Shown here: positions 9,566 to 18,722 of the stretch, in pieces | Position numbering within the stretch: position 1 is the stretch's first letter | Layout: each line of letters begins with the position of its first letter | Origin: Zygosaccharomyces rouxii | Taxonomy: Eukaryota; Ascomycota; Saccharomycetes; Saccharomycetales; Saccharomycetaceae | DNA: 64,000 nt | Assembly (NCBI RefSeq): GCF_000026365.1 | Contig: NC_012996.1 | Span: forward strand, 1,178,001 to 1,242,000 | Direction of reading: 5' to 3' | Made by a program: the position numbers and the translations under genes | The notes under the pieces: generated by a model | Databases searched by the model: none | What the model was told of the DNA's origin: nothing | The model's input: the letters and a program-made list of their open reading frames with translations, nothing else

Positions 9566-10285
9566 ATGGCTGACGAGGGACGTTTAAAAGAGTTTCAAGA
9601 GGCTAATAAAATAGTATTCGATCCTAATACGAGGCAAGTATGGGAAGGACAGGACCAGAGTGGAGGCGTCGTGAAGCAACAAGATATGGAGGAGAATGCC
9701 GTAAAAGCACAACCTGATGAGGACGAAGATGGATCATCAACGTCCGGTATAGTACCAACGTTGCAGAATATAGTGGCGACTGTTAATCTGGGGTGTCGTC
9801 TAGATTTGAAGACTGTGGCACTACATGCGCGTAACGCTGAATACAATCCTAAACGTTTTGCAGCTGTTATTATGCGTATTAGAGAGCCTAAGACTACTGC
9901 ATTGATTTTTGCCTCTGGTAAAATGGTTGTAACGGGTGCCAAGAGTGAAGATGATTCTAAATTAGCGAGTCGGAAATACGCAAGAATTATTCAAAAGATT
10001 GGATTTGCTGCAAAATTTACAGATTTTAAGATTCAGAATATTGTCGGTTCTTGTGATGTCAAATTTCCTATTCGTTTAGAAGGTCTAGCGTTTAGTCACG
10101 GTACTTTCTCGTCTTATGAACCTGAACTTTTCCCCGGGTTGATTTATAGAATGGTTAAACCCAAAATTGTTTTACTGATATTTGTATCTGGTAAGATTGT
10201 TCTTACAGGTGCTAAGCAAAGAGAAGAAATTTATCAGGCCTTTGAAGCCATATACCCTGTGTTGAGTGAATTCAGGAAAATGTAG
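9566..10285 (+). CDS. SPT15: TATA-binding protein (TBP)
   Basis: A 239-residue TBP (S. cerevisiae 240 aa), required by RNA polymerases I, II and III. After a variable acidic N-terminal region (about 60 residues), two direct repeats of the TBP saddle follow (about 65-140 and 155-235) that look nearly identical to the S. cerevisiae protein, including [30 protein letters not shown] and [15 protein letters not shown] segments and the end [10 protein letters not shown]. The ATG at 9566 gives [20 protein letters not shown], matching the S. cerevisiae start; the frame runs upstream only to a TTG. Its order beside SCC4 and PEA2 matches YER147C-YER148W-YER149C. Confidence 0.98.
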   Translation: MADEGRLKEFQEANKIVFDPNTRQVWEGQDQSGGVVKQQDMEENAVKAQPDEDEDGSSTSGIVPTLQNIVATVNLGCRLDLKTVALHARNAEYNPKRFAAVIMRIREPKTTALIFASGKMVVTGAKSEDDSKLASRKYARIIQKIGFAAKFTDFKIQNIVGSCDVKFPIRLEGLAFSHGTFSSYEPELFPGLIYRMVKPKIVLLIFVSGKIVLTGAKQREEIYQAFEAIYPVLSEFRKM

Positions 10286-10399
10286 AAAAAACAAACGAAC
10301 CGGGATATGTATATACAAAGTAAAAGTAATAATAGAAGTGAAGGAATACGTGGGTATATTATATTATATTAAGCCAAACTATATTATACGGTTTTCGTT

Positions 10400-11542
10400 T
10401 TAGTAGCCTTTTGATTGCCTTAGTTGTTGTAGTTCCTTTTCTAGCTTTAACCTAGATTCACGCTCTGATTGTAATTCACGGTCGTGCTTTCTCTGAGTTT
10501 CTGTTAACAATTTTTTAAATTCCGTTCTCATTACACCGATGGATTGTGAAGCGCTTGAAACGCTATTATTACTGTTTGTCGATGCCGGACTACTTGGGAA
10601 CCACATTTCATTCGTCATTACAGGAGATGCGTAGTTAAAATTAGACGACTTATTGCTTGAAGTAGCATCTTCCATTTCTTTCACAAGTTTTTCCTTCTCC
10701 TGCAATTTCTGTTCAGATTTCACCAATTCGGAATGATAATCAAGTACTTTTTGCTGTAGTTCTTTATTAGTCCTTTGTAATTTTTCAATATTTTGCACAT
10801 AATCTGCATGGTCATTCTGAAATTGTTTCGTTAAGAAAGTATTGGCCAGCTGTAAATCATTAACAGCAGTTTGTAAATTTTGTTTATCATCATCATGGCT
10901 CATGCTACGAGTCGGGGCCCCATTATCCAATATTGTATCAAATGCTGTTTTCAAGAATTCTACCTGATCATCCAAATGCAATGGCTTTAACTCAATATTT
11001 CTCTGTACCGCTCTGGAAACGACGTATGAAGTCAACTCTTGTAATGTTCCAGCAGTTGATGAATCTGTTGGTGTACGCGTTTGCAGATCAGTCCCGCTCA
11101 TCTGCTCTAACATCTTTAACGGATGTGGACCCTTAAGGAGCAATGATTCAATATTTGTAGCATTGATTGATTCCAGTAGCACAATAATGAATTGATACCA
11201 TTTGGCTGTAAATGGTTCCAACTGCTTTAAGTTTTCCAGCTGATAAAAATTATCCAACTGTGGTAATTCATTCAATCTTTCAGATCTTTGAACTTGGAAA
11301 AGGGCATATTCACAAACTAATTTACGATTTAAGTCAAAATTACCGTCATTCGGATACAGTAACATATCTAAATAATTGATATGTGTGAATGGTTTGACGT
11401 TTCTACAAGGCGTGTTTTCACCATCATCATTAGTGCTCAAGTACCTCTTTAGATCTTGATATTCAAACGGATACTCTTCATAATTTCCCTCTGAGAATAA
11501 TAGAGGGTTAGCACATTGCATAAGTGATAAATCAGCAACCAT
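10400..11542 (-). CDS. PEA2: Polarisome coiled-coil protein Pea2
   Basis: A 380-residue protein in the position of S. cerevisiae PEA2 (420 aa; YER149C), next to SPT15. Pea2 is a polarisome component, with Spa2 and Bni1, that supports bud-tip and mating-projection growth. The N-terminal half is globular (FEYQDLKRYLSTNDD and FTHINYLDMLLYPND are recognisable). Heptad-rich segments, probably coiled coil, occur around residues 215-300 and 345-376. A Ser/Asn-rich linker separates them. The assignment rests on sequence resemblance and synteny together. Confidence 0.88.
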   Translation of the reverse strand: MVADLSLMQCANPLLFSEGNYEEYPFEYQDLKRYLSTNDDGENTPCRNVKPFTHINYLDMLLYPNDGNFDLNRKLVCEYALFQVQRSERLNELPQLDNFYQLENLKQLEPFTAKWYQFIIVLLESINATNIESLLLKGPHPLKMLEQMSGTDLQTRTPTDSSTAGTLQELTSYVVSRAVQRNIELKPLHLDDQVEFLKTAFDTILDNGAPTRSMSHDDDKQNLQTAVNDLQLANTFLTKQFQNDHADYVQNIEKLQRTNKELQQKVLDYHSELVKSEQKLQEKEKLVKEMEDATSSNKSSNFNYASPVMTNEMWFPSSPASTNSNNSVSSASQSIGVMRTEFKKLLTETQRKHDRELQSERESRLKLEKELQQLRQSKGY

Positions 11543-11756
11543 CTTGCCCTGCTTTGTTTAAAATCTACTTGTAGTTGTTACGTGAACGATGTAACGTTTC
11601 CGCTCTCTTTTCTTGTTTCTTGATGATGCGATGAGCTTGGATGAAGAAAAAAAAAACAACACATCCATCATCGTTATAGTCAGAAGAAACTCATACTCAT
11701 CTATGCCCAACTACCCCACCAAATATTAGAATAAAACCCATAGTACTAGTTTTCAA

Positions 11757-12683
11757 ATGTTTGATTTAGATCGTATCATATCATTACTCCGGCAGGGACG
11801 CCATATCGCGGAAGAAACGGTTTATACCCTTTGTCTGCTGTCACAAGAACTACTAATGAATGAGTCTAATGTAACTCACGTAAATACTCCAGTAACGATA
11901 TGTGGGGATATCCATGGTCAACTACATGACTTATTGACTCTCTTCGAAAAAAGTGGAGGTATTGAAAAGAGTCGATACATCTTTTTAGGTGATTTTGTCG
12001 ATAGAGGATTCTATTCATTAGAGTCATTCTTACTACTACTGTGCTATAAGCTGAGATACCCTGACCGTATAACTTTAATCAGAGGTAACCACGAAACCAG
12101 ACAAATTACCAAAGTATATGGATTCTATGATGAAATTATGAGAAAATATGGTAATAGTAACGTTTGGAGGTACTGCTGTGAAGTATTTGACTATCTGTCA
12201 TTAGGTGCTATCGTAAATCAAAGCGTATTCTGTGTTCATGGGGGTCTTTCGCCCGATGTGATGACAATCGATGAAATTAGAAGTGTCGATAGAAAGCAAG
12301 AAGTTCCACATGAAGGTGCTATGTGTGATTTATTATGGAGTGATCCCGATGATGTCGATACATGGTCACTATCACCAAGAGGAGCAGGTTTCCTATTTGG
12401 TGGTCAACAAGTTCAAGAGTTTCTGTCGAGAAATGGTGTCGATCTTATTGCAAGAGCTCATCAATTAGTTATGGAAGGCTACAAAGAGATGTTCGACAAC
12501 GGCCTTGTAACCGTTTGGTCAGCTCCCAACTACTGCTATAGGTGCGGTAATGTAGCTGCAGTCCTTAGAATCGATGATGATCTGTCCAGATCTTACACCA
12601 TATTTGAAGCTGTTCAACCTCAAAACGATGTGGGTAATACGATACTGCCGACAAGGAAACCACAGATGGATTATTTCTTGTAA
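11757..12683 (+). CDS. PPH3: PP4-type protein phosphatase catalytic subunit Pph3
   Basis: A 308-residue Ser/Thr phosphatase, the same length as S. cerevisiae Pph3. With Psy2/Psy4 it forms PP4, which dephosphorylates gamma-H2A.X and Rad53 during recovery from DNA damage. Metal-binding and catalytic PPP motifs are intact: GDIHGQ (about 48-53), GDFVDRG (about 77-83), RGNHE (about 110-114), and later [10 protein letters not shown] and [11 protein letters not shown]. The C-terminus DYFL is the carboxymethylated tail of PP2A/PP4. It is followed by RAD55 122 bp downstream, as in S. cerevisiae (YDR075W-YDR076W). Confidence 0.95.
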   Translation: MFDLDRIISLLRQGRHIAEETVYTLCLLSQELLMNESNVTHVNTPVTICGDIHGQLHDLLTLFEKSGGIEKSRYIFLGDFVDRGFYSLESFLLLLCYKLRYPDRITLIRGNHETRQITKVYGFYDEIMRKYGNSNVWRYCCEVFDYLSLGAIVNQSVFCVHGGLSPDVMTIDEIRSVDRKQEVPHEGAMCDLLWSDPDDVDTWSLSPRGAGFLFGGQQVQEFLSRNGVDLIARAHQLVMEGYKEMFDNGLVTVWSAPNYCYRCGNVAAVLRIDDDLSRSYTIFEAVQPQNDVGNTILPTRKPQMDYFL

Positions 12684-12747
12684 TATATAGTAAAGACGAA
12701 AGCGAGTGAGAAAGCGCGAGAGCGAGTGCGAAAAAAAGAAGTATACC

Positions 12748-12771
12748 ACTACTACTACTACTACTACTACT
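12748..12771 (+). repeat. (ACT)8 microsatellite between PPH3 and RAD55
   Basis: Eight uninterrupted ACT units lie in the short PPH3-RAD55 spacer, 35 bp before the RAD55 ATG, so they are probably in the RAD55 5' leader or core promoter. Confidence 0.9.
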
Positions 12772-12805
12772 AACCACAGCTAATTCGTATACCAGATTGG
12801 ATTAG

Positions 12806-13873
12806 ATGGACATCGGAATACCACTTTCACAGCTTGCATCACAGCATCCCATTTCAACAGGTTGCGAACCCCTGGATTCATCACTAGAAGGTGGATTCAA
12901 ACCGGGATGTATCTATGAAATTTACGGTCCGCCGGGGTCCTGTAAAGAGATCTTGCTTAAAAATGTTTTGAATTCATCCTCGAGAGATAGGATCAAGAAC
13001 AAGAAGCACAGGAACTTGGTGATTCAAACGCACAAACCAATACTCTATTCGCGCCTTGGCAACCATAACAATCATAATAATACTACATACACGACCCGCA
13101 TTACAAAGTTTTCACAGCTATTACGTTTCCTGCAGCTCCGCGAGGACAAAGGAGAAGAAGAACAAAAACAACATAAACAAGACTATACTGTATTGGTAAT
13201 TGACGGTTTCGCGCAGCTACTTGTGGATCATACAAATTTTTCAAGGAGATCAACCGCTGCCACCACTGCCACCATCACGACTACACCGAATGCCGGTTCC
13301 GACTATACTACCAAGAGATTGAATTTACTATTGTCCGTCTTAACCAGATACGCTACTAGGCATCATACTATTGTCATTTTAGTGAATCACAGTATGGTTA
13401 TACAACGCGAGCATAGCCCTAACCCTAATACTAGCAGTAATTTTCTTGTCACTAATGCGTTGAAAAAAGGTGTATTAACGAGTGCCCTAGAGTGGGGGAA
13501 TGCGCTTAGTGGAAAGGACGCCATCGGTAGTAGATTGTTGAAATTTCGTTTGGGACTCTTTTGGGATTGGGACCGAAACTCTAACAACAGCAACCACAAG
13601 GGTTCTACAACTTGTAAGCATATCAGTAGTCGTAGGCCGACCATTGTAGTTCTACAAGGAGGGGGATCCCGCCCAGATGGTAAGCTTCCAGAAGGAACAG
13701 GAACCACAACCTCAACAATAGCATATGAACTCAATGATAGTGATTATGGCTATTACACCGACGACGACAATGACGTATTCGCCGTCCGTAGTTACGAAGA
13801 TCAGCAAGACCAGCAACGGCACCAGCAGCGTGAGCTGGAGGTGGAGCACACAACCATTCAAGATTCTCAGTAA
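12806..13873 (+). CDS. RAD55: Rad51 paralogue Rad55, with degenerate Walker A motif
   Basis: A 355-residue RecA-fold protein (S. cerevisiae Rad55 is 406 aa), identified from the N-terminal pattern MDIGIPLSQLASQHPISTGC..LD, the family-like EIYGPPG, ITKFSQLLRFLQL and VLVIDGFAQLLVDH (Walker B), and its place between PPH3 and SED1. Rad55-Rad57 stabilises Rad51 filaments in homologous recombination. The P-loop reads GPPGSCKE where the consensus is GxxxxGK[ST]: the Gly before the Lys is Cys and the Thr after it is Glu, so ATP binding is doubtful. The middle contains Thr-rich and Asn/His-rich insertions and the C-terminus is Gln/Glu-rich. The reading frame is intact. Confidence 0.87.
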   Translation: MDIGIPLSQLASQHPISTGCEPLDSSLEGGFKPGCIYEIYGPPGSCKEILLKNVLNSSSRDRIKNKKHRNLVIQTHKPILYSRLGNHNNHNNTTYTTRITKFSQLLRFLQLREDKGEEEQKQHKQDYTVLVIDGFAQLLVDHTNFSRRSTAATTATITTTPNAGSDYTTKRLNLLLSVLTRYATRHHTIVILVNHSMVIQREHSPNPNTSSNFLVTNALKKGVLTSALEWGNALSGKDAIGSRLLKFRLGLFWDWDRNSNNSNHKGSTTCKHISSRRPTIVVLQGGGSRPDGKLPEGTGTTTSTIAYELNDSDYGYYTDDDNDVFAVRSYEDQQDQQRHQQRELEVEHTTIQDSQ

Positions 13874-14892
13874 AGTATTATCGATAGTAACAAGAATGTA
13901 TGTATATGTGTAATAGGGGAAATTGGAAAACTAATTAGTTAATCAATCGATATTTGCGATTGCTCCTTAGAGTGTATTTCGGATCGTTAATGCTATAGGC
14001 TTGAGTATTTCATCCGTGGGAAGTGCCAAAGAAATCCCAGCAGTAAATATTGACGCTCACTCTCTAAAAAGATATAGAAGGCCGCGCAGTGACCCGAAGT
14101 AGCAGAGGCGTAAGAAAGAAAAAAAAGACCCAGCACAGAAAAAATAGAACTAGGAGGGAAACGTGCGGTTTTTTCGCCGCGCTTGCGATCTCACCCCGAC
14201 CGTGGGATCTTAGATCGCTTCGTAGGACCGAACAACCATCACTCACACCGATTTCAATAGATTTCCATATTGTATATTTCGTAATGCTTCTAAAAAAAAA
14301 AGAGGAAAACCAACAGCCTAATCTACGACTACGGGCATTTTAACCTAATTAGTATGGCACGGTATACGGATGGGGAAGGGGAGGAGTAAAACGCAGTAGC
14401 TCTATTTTTTTGTTTCTATTTCCATCTATTCTTTGGCACACGCACGGGTAGCGTTAGCGGAATGTTCTCCTCTTCTCTTCTCCTAGCGCCAATTAGCTCC
14501 CTTTTCTTCTTCATTTTCTTGCCCTTTGTCACGCTACCGCATTGGTGCCCCTGATCGAAGAATTATATATAAGAGTAGACTGAAGTCTTCGTTCTAGTAG
14601 ATCTGGAGCATTTCCTGTTTGTTTTCGCTCGTTCATTCTATTTTTTATTTTCTATTTTCTTTTCAGAACACCACCGCGGAAAGGAAAGACTAATCATTCC
14701 AACCTGTTTAAACCACTACAAAGAAAAAGAACAACATAGTTCTCTGTCGTGGATATTTTAAAAGGAGGTCGTTGTTATTCATAACATACCAAAAGTAAGG
14801 TTCTCACAGAACGTCCAATCGCTAATAGGAATATCATAAGGAAATTAATTGATTAGTCCGAATTTTCGAATATTGAAAACTAATAATTTAAA
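13874..14892 (+). promoter_or_regulatory. SED1 promoter and long 5' leader
   Basis: A 1.0 kb gene-free region upstream of SED1. It holds two stress-response element cores (AGGGG at 14377-14381; CCCCT at 14548-14552), which are Msn2/Msn4 sites in S. cerevisiae, and a strong TATA box (TATATATAA, 14564-14572). The TATA lies about 320 bp before the ATG, implying a 5' leader of roughly 200 nt or more. A pyrimidine-rich tract ending in TTTTCAG (about 14640-14667) looks like a 3' splice site, but no GTATGT or TACTAAC partner was found. Confidence 0.55.
14564..14572 (+). promoter_or_regulatory. TATA box of SED1
   Basis: TATATATAA followed by G matches the yeast consensus TATAWAWR. It is preceded 12 bp upstream by a CCCCT stress element, the usual arrangement of stress-inducible, TATA-dependent genes. 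Confidence 0.6.
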
Positions 14893-17800
14893 ATGAAGTT
14901 TACCGATATTTTGTCTTTAGGACTTGTGTCCTCAGTCGCATTAGGTCAGAGATTTTCTAACTCTTCCTCAATTGCCACATCTGGTTCTGGTTCCAGTACC
15001 GTCCCAGTAAGCTCATCTGTTTCTAGTGCTCCAGAAAGTACTGAAACTGTCGCTTCAACAGAAGTGGTTACCGCTTTCACCACTTACTGCCCAGAAGCTA
15101 CTTCCATTGTCACCAATGGTAAGACTTACACTGTCACTGCTCCAACCACTTTGACTATCACTGACTGTCCATGTACTTTGACTCACAGCAAGAGCTCTGC
15201 TCCAAGTGAATCTGGTTCCTCATCTGCTCCAGAATCTACTTCCACCAGTTACGTGACTTCTACTGAAGTGGTTTCAACTTTGACTACCTACTGCCCAGAA
15301 CCAACTACTCTAGTGACAAACGGTGCTACTCACACTGTGACTGCACCAACTACATTGACTATCACTGACTGTCCATGTACTTTGACTCACACCAAGCCAC
15401 ACAGCTCTGCTGCCCCAAGCAGCAGTTCTGCTTCTCCATCTGGTACCGGTGCCGCAGCTCCATCTGAATTCACTTCTGCTGCTGAATCTACTTCTACTCA
15501 GTACATCACTTCAACTGAAGTGGTTTCAACTTTGACTACCTACTGCTCTGCACCAACTACCATCACTACCAACGGTGCTACTCACACTGTGACTGCACCA
15601 ACTACATTGACTATCAGTGACTGTCCATGCACTGTTACTCACACCAAGCCACACAGCTCTGCTGCCCCAAGCAGCAGTTCTGCTTCTCCATCTGGTACCG
15701 GTGCCGCAGCTCCATCTGAATCCACTTCTGCTGCTGAATCTACTTCTACTCAGTACATCACCTCAACTGAAGTGGTTTCAACTTTGACTACCTACTGCTC
15801 TGAAGCTACCACCCTCACCACCAACGGTGCCACTCACACTGTGACTGCCCCAACTACGTTGACTATTACGAACTGTCCATGTACCGTGACTCACACCAAG
15901 CCACACAGCTCTGCTGCACCAGCATCTAGTGCTCCAGCTTCTTCTGCCAAGGGTACGACCGAGGCTACCCAATCTACCAGCGCTCCAGGTACCACTTCTC
16001 CAGGTAAGACCGAGGCTACCCACGCTGAGTCTTCTGCTCCAGCTTCCACTGAAACTCATGGTACCGCTGCTCCGGGCAAGACCGAAGCTACTCCAAAGAC
16101 TGAAGCTTCTCCAAAGACTGAAGCTTCTCCAAAGACCGAAGCTTCTCCAAAGACCGAAGCTTCTCCAAAGACCGAAGCTTCTCCAAAGACTGAAGCTTCT
16201 CCAAAGACTGAAGCTTCTCCAAAGACTGAAGCTTCTCCAAAGACTGAAGCTACTCCAAAGACCGAAGCTACTCCAGCTACCTCTGCTCCAGCAGCTCCAC
16301 ACGGTACTGCTGCTCCAGCTCCAGGTTCTTCTGCTGCTCCAGCTCCAGCTCCAGGTTCTTCTGCTGCTCCAGCTCCAGGTTCTTCTGCTGCTCCAGCTCC
16401 AGGTTCTTCTGCTGCTCCAGCTCCAGCTCCACAAGGTACCGCTGCTCCAGCTTCCGGTGCTGAAGTTACCGTCACTGCTTCTCCATCTGAAACCGAAGTT
16501 GTTCAAACTCACTGGACCACCGAAACTAACACTGTCACCTCTGAACAAACCGTCACTGCTCCAGCTACCACTTTCACTTCTAACGGTGCTTCATTCACCG
16601 CTACTCCTCCAGCTCCAGTGACTGTTACCGTGACTGAATGTGGTTGTACTCCAGGTGCTCCAGCTCCAGCTGGTACTGCTGCTCCAGCTCAAGGTGCTTC
16701 TGCTGCTCCAGCTGGTTCTGCTGCTCCTCAAGGTACTGCTGCTCCAGCTCCAGGTGCCCCAGCTCCAGCTGGTTCTGCTGCTCCTCAAGGTACTGCTGCT
16801 CCAGCTCCAGGTGCCCCAGCTCCAGCTGGTTCTGCTGCTCCTCAAGGTACTGCTGCTCCAGCTCCAGGTGCTCCAGCTCCAGCCGGTTCTGCTGCTCCAG
16901 CCCCAGCTCCAGCTGCTCCATCTACCTCTGTTGAAACCACTTACTGTTCTGCCCCAACCACTTTGACTCACGCTGGTCAAACCACTGTTGTGTCAACTCC
17001 AGGTACTGTCACTCTCACTCACACTGTGACTCCATCTGGTACTGGTGCTGCAGCTCCTTACCCATCTGCTAACGGTTCAGCTCCAGCAACTGTCACCAAT
17101 GCACCAACTCACACTACTGAAGTTGTTTCTACTTTGACTACTTACTGTTCTGAAGCTACCACCGTTGTCACCAACGGTAAGACTTACACCGTTACTGCTC
17201 CAACCACTTTGACCATCACTGACTGCCCATGCACTGTGACTCACACTGGTAACAGCACTGTTGCACCAACTGTTGCTACAACTACCCCAGCCGGTAACGG
17301 TTCAGCTCCAGCAACTGTCACCAATGCACCAACTCACACTACTGAAGTTGTTTCTACTTTGACCACCTACTGCTCTGAAGCTACTACTGTTGTCACCAAC
17401 GGTAAGACTTACACTGCAACTGGTCCAACCACTTTGACTATCACTGACTGCCCATGCACTTTGACTCACGGTGGTAACAGCACTGTTGCACCAACTGTTG
17501 CTACAACTACCCCAGCTGGTAACGCTTCTGCTCCAGCAACTTCTGCTCCAGTTGAAACCGGTAACAGCACTTCTGTTGCTGCACCAACTTCTGCTCCAGT
17601 TGAAACCGGTAACAGCACTTCTGTTGCTGCACCAACTTCTGCTCCAGTTGAAACCGGTAACAACACTTCTGTTGCTGCACCAACTTCTGCTCCAGCTGAA
17701 ACCAACAGTACTTCTGTTGCCGCCCCAACTGAATCCAGTGCTTCCGCCCCAGTTTCTTCTACCGAAACTCCATCTTCTGCTGAATCATCTACCAGCGCTA

Positions 17801-17970
17801 CCGTCGCCCCAACTGCCTCTGGTTACAGCAACGGTTCTTCTCCAATGAGTGGATCTGTTAGAAACGCCGTTAACACCGGTTACTCTATTAGTGTTACCTC
17901 TAACGCCGCTAACAGATTGGGCGCTGGCTCCTTGTTCGGCTTAGCTGGTATGGTTATGATGATGCTATGA
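14893..17970 (+). CDS. SED1: Sed1-type GPI-anchored cell-wall glycoprotein, repeat-expanded
   Basis: A 1025-residue Ser/Thr/Ala/Pro-rich wall protein (S. cerevisiae Sed1 is 338 aa). It has a signal peptide ([19 protein letters not shown]) and a C-terminal GPI signal ([20 protein letters not shown]). The diagnostic Sed1 unit TEVV..LTTYC....[22 protein letters not shown] occurs six times, at about residues 56-98, 123-167, 206-250, 289-334, 742-786 and 816-860. Two more decayed units lie near 530-585 and 680-715. Between them are [31 protein letters not shown] and [16 protein letters not shown] arrays. Codon use is strongly biased (GCT, TCT, ACT, CCA, GGT), fitting a very abundant protein. Sed1 is a major structural, stress-protective wall mannoprotein. 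Its position corresponds to both SED1 (YDR077W) and its WGD paralogue SPI1 (YER150W). Confidence 0.92.
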   Translation: MKFTDILSLGLVSSVALGQRFSNSSSIATSGSGSSTVPVSSSVSSAPESTETVASTEVVTAFTTYCPEATSIVTNGKTYTVTAPTTLTITDCPCTLTHSKSSAPSESGSSSAPESTSTSYVTSTEVVSTLTTYCPEPTTLVTNGATHTVTAPTTLTITDCPCTLTHTKPHSSAAPSSSSASPSGTGAAAPSEFTSAAESTSTQYITSTEVVSTLTTYCSAPTTITTNGATHTVTAPTTLTISDCPCTVTHTKPHSSAAPSSSSASPSGTGAAAPSESTSAAESTSTQYITSTEVVSTLTTYCSEATTLTTNGATHTVTAPTTLTITNCPCTVTHTKPHSSAAPASSAPASSAKGTTEATQSTSAPGTTSPGKTEATHAESSAPASTETHGTAAPGKTEATPKTEASPKTEASPKTEASPKTEASPKTEASPKTEASPKTEASPKTEASPKTEATPKTEATPATSAPAAPHGTAAPAPGSSAAPAPAPGSSAAPAPGSSAAPAPGSSAAPAPAPQGTAAPASGAEVTVTASPSETEVVQTHWTTETNTVTSEQTVTAPATTFTSNGASFTATPPAPVTVTVTECGCTPGAPAPAGTAAPAQGASAAPAGSAAPQGTAAPAPGAPAPAGSAAPQGTAAPAPGAPAPAGSAAPQGTAAPAPGAPAPAGSAAPAPAPAAPSTSVETTYCSAPTTLTHAGQTTVVSTPGTVTLTHTVTPSGTGAAAPYPSANGSAPATVTNAPTHTTEVVSTLTTYCSEATTVVTNGKTYTVTAPTTLTITDCPCTVTHTGNSTVAPTVATTTPAGNGSAPATVTNAPTHTTEVVSTLTTYCSEATTVVTNGKTYTATGPTTLTITDCPCTLTHGGNSTVAPTVATTTPAGNASAPATSAPVETGNSTSVAAPTSAPVETGNSTSVAAPTSAPVETGNNTSVAAPTSAPAETNSTSVAAPTESSASAPVSSTETPSSAESSTSATVAPTASGYSNGSSPMSGSVRNAVNTGYSISVTSNAANRLGAGSLFGLAGMVMMML
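15391..15900 (+). repeat. Tandem 252-bp coding repeat in SED1
   Basis: The segment beginning ACCAAGCCACACAGCTCTGC recurs at 15391, 15643 and 15895, exactly 252 bp (84 codons) apart. Each period carries a linker ([11 protein letters not shown]..) plus one cysteine-containing Sed1 unit. Copies are nearly identical, so they probably arose by recent tandem duplication. Confidence 0.9.
16093..16272 (+). repeat. Ten 18-bp PKTEA[S/T] repeats in SED1
   Basis: Exactly 180 bp, made of ten hexapeptide units PKTEAS (the last two PKTEAT). The units differ only by ACT/ACC and TCT/ACT codons, so this is a minisatellite likely to vary in copy number. Confidence 0.95.
16693..16902 (+). repeat. 57-bp Ala/Pro-rich tandem repeats in SED1
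   Basis: Units encoding [19 protein letters not shown] start at 16753 and 16810 with a partial third unit at 16867. A 60-bp variant lies just before them at 16693. Confidence 0.9.
17548..17733 (+). repeat. 48-bp [16 protein letters not shown] repeats in SED1
   Basis: Units begin at 17548, 17596 and 17644, each 48 bp and almost identical, followed by a shorter variant from 17692. Each carries an NST or NTS N-glycosylation sequon. Confidence 0.92.
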
Positions 17971-18722
17971 GCTTGTTGAAGCCATTGCGTTAGATAACCA
18001 ACTGTTGCATTTTCTATGCATTCATGGATTTGGGACGGTTGTAGTTTTTCAAGTTTAAAAACTGGAAAAAGCAGTTCCAAAAACTAAATTTTGTTATGAC
18101 ATACCTTTTGATTTTGAAATCAATTTTATCTACAATAAACTGTGGTTCAGTTTGTCTAGATTATAAGTTGTTTCAGTTCGTTGAACATCTTCTGTGTAAA
18201 AAGTAGTTTATTTGTAAAAGTTGCACAGTAAGCGATACCTTTTTATTATGATTATCTCGTTTCGTTTTATTTCACTACATCTTATGTTTACTCTTAGGGA
18301 ATTATTTGCATTTCAGTGATTCTTGCCACAAATTCATCTCGAGATCGAGAGTCATCATGGTCCCGCTCGTATTTATATAGACTCCAGGGCTGTTGTATGT
18401 ACTAGAGTGACAAGATTTGAATCAGGTTAGACATTTTTGAAACTTACGAAGTTTCATGTTCTTGATGATGCTATGCTACTTGGTATCAATGCGGGGAGCG
18501 TCTGGTGACGTTATCTCGATCTTATTATCGGTTGTATCTTGCTATGTTCGCGACGTGTATCAAAAGTTTCTTCACATATAGAATCAAACAACCGTAACAA
18601 CTGCCTGCAACTTCGACGATAACATAGTCTAAAGGGTAAAAGACGAACAGAAAAGTTTCAAATCTCTTTTTACTCCTTCATTAAACAAAGTACTGAGTCA
18701 AAGGACAAAGGAAGACATTTTT
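17971..18722. other. Intergenic region between SED1 and VHC1
   Basis: 752 bp with no supportable gene. It spans a synteny junction: SED1 belongs to the IV/V block and VHC1 to the II/VII block. A TATA-like TATTTATATAG near 18369-18379 lies about 345 bp before the VHC1 ATG. No LTR or tRNA gene was recognised at the junction. Confidence 0.5.

Noticed and set aside
14640..14892. Intron in the SED1 5' UTR
   Set aside because: A TTTTCAG acceptor-like end exists but neither GTATGT nor TACTAAC is present upstream.
15778..16980. Long open frames antisense or out of frame within SED1 (up to 256 codons)
   Set aside because: They are produced by the repetitive, strongly biased codons of SED1; their translations are monotonous (WSW, LLQ, EASVFG runs) and resemble no protein.
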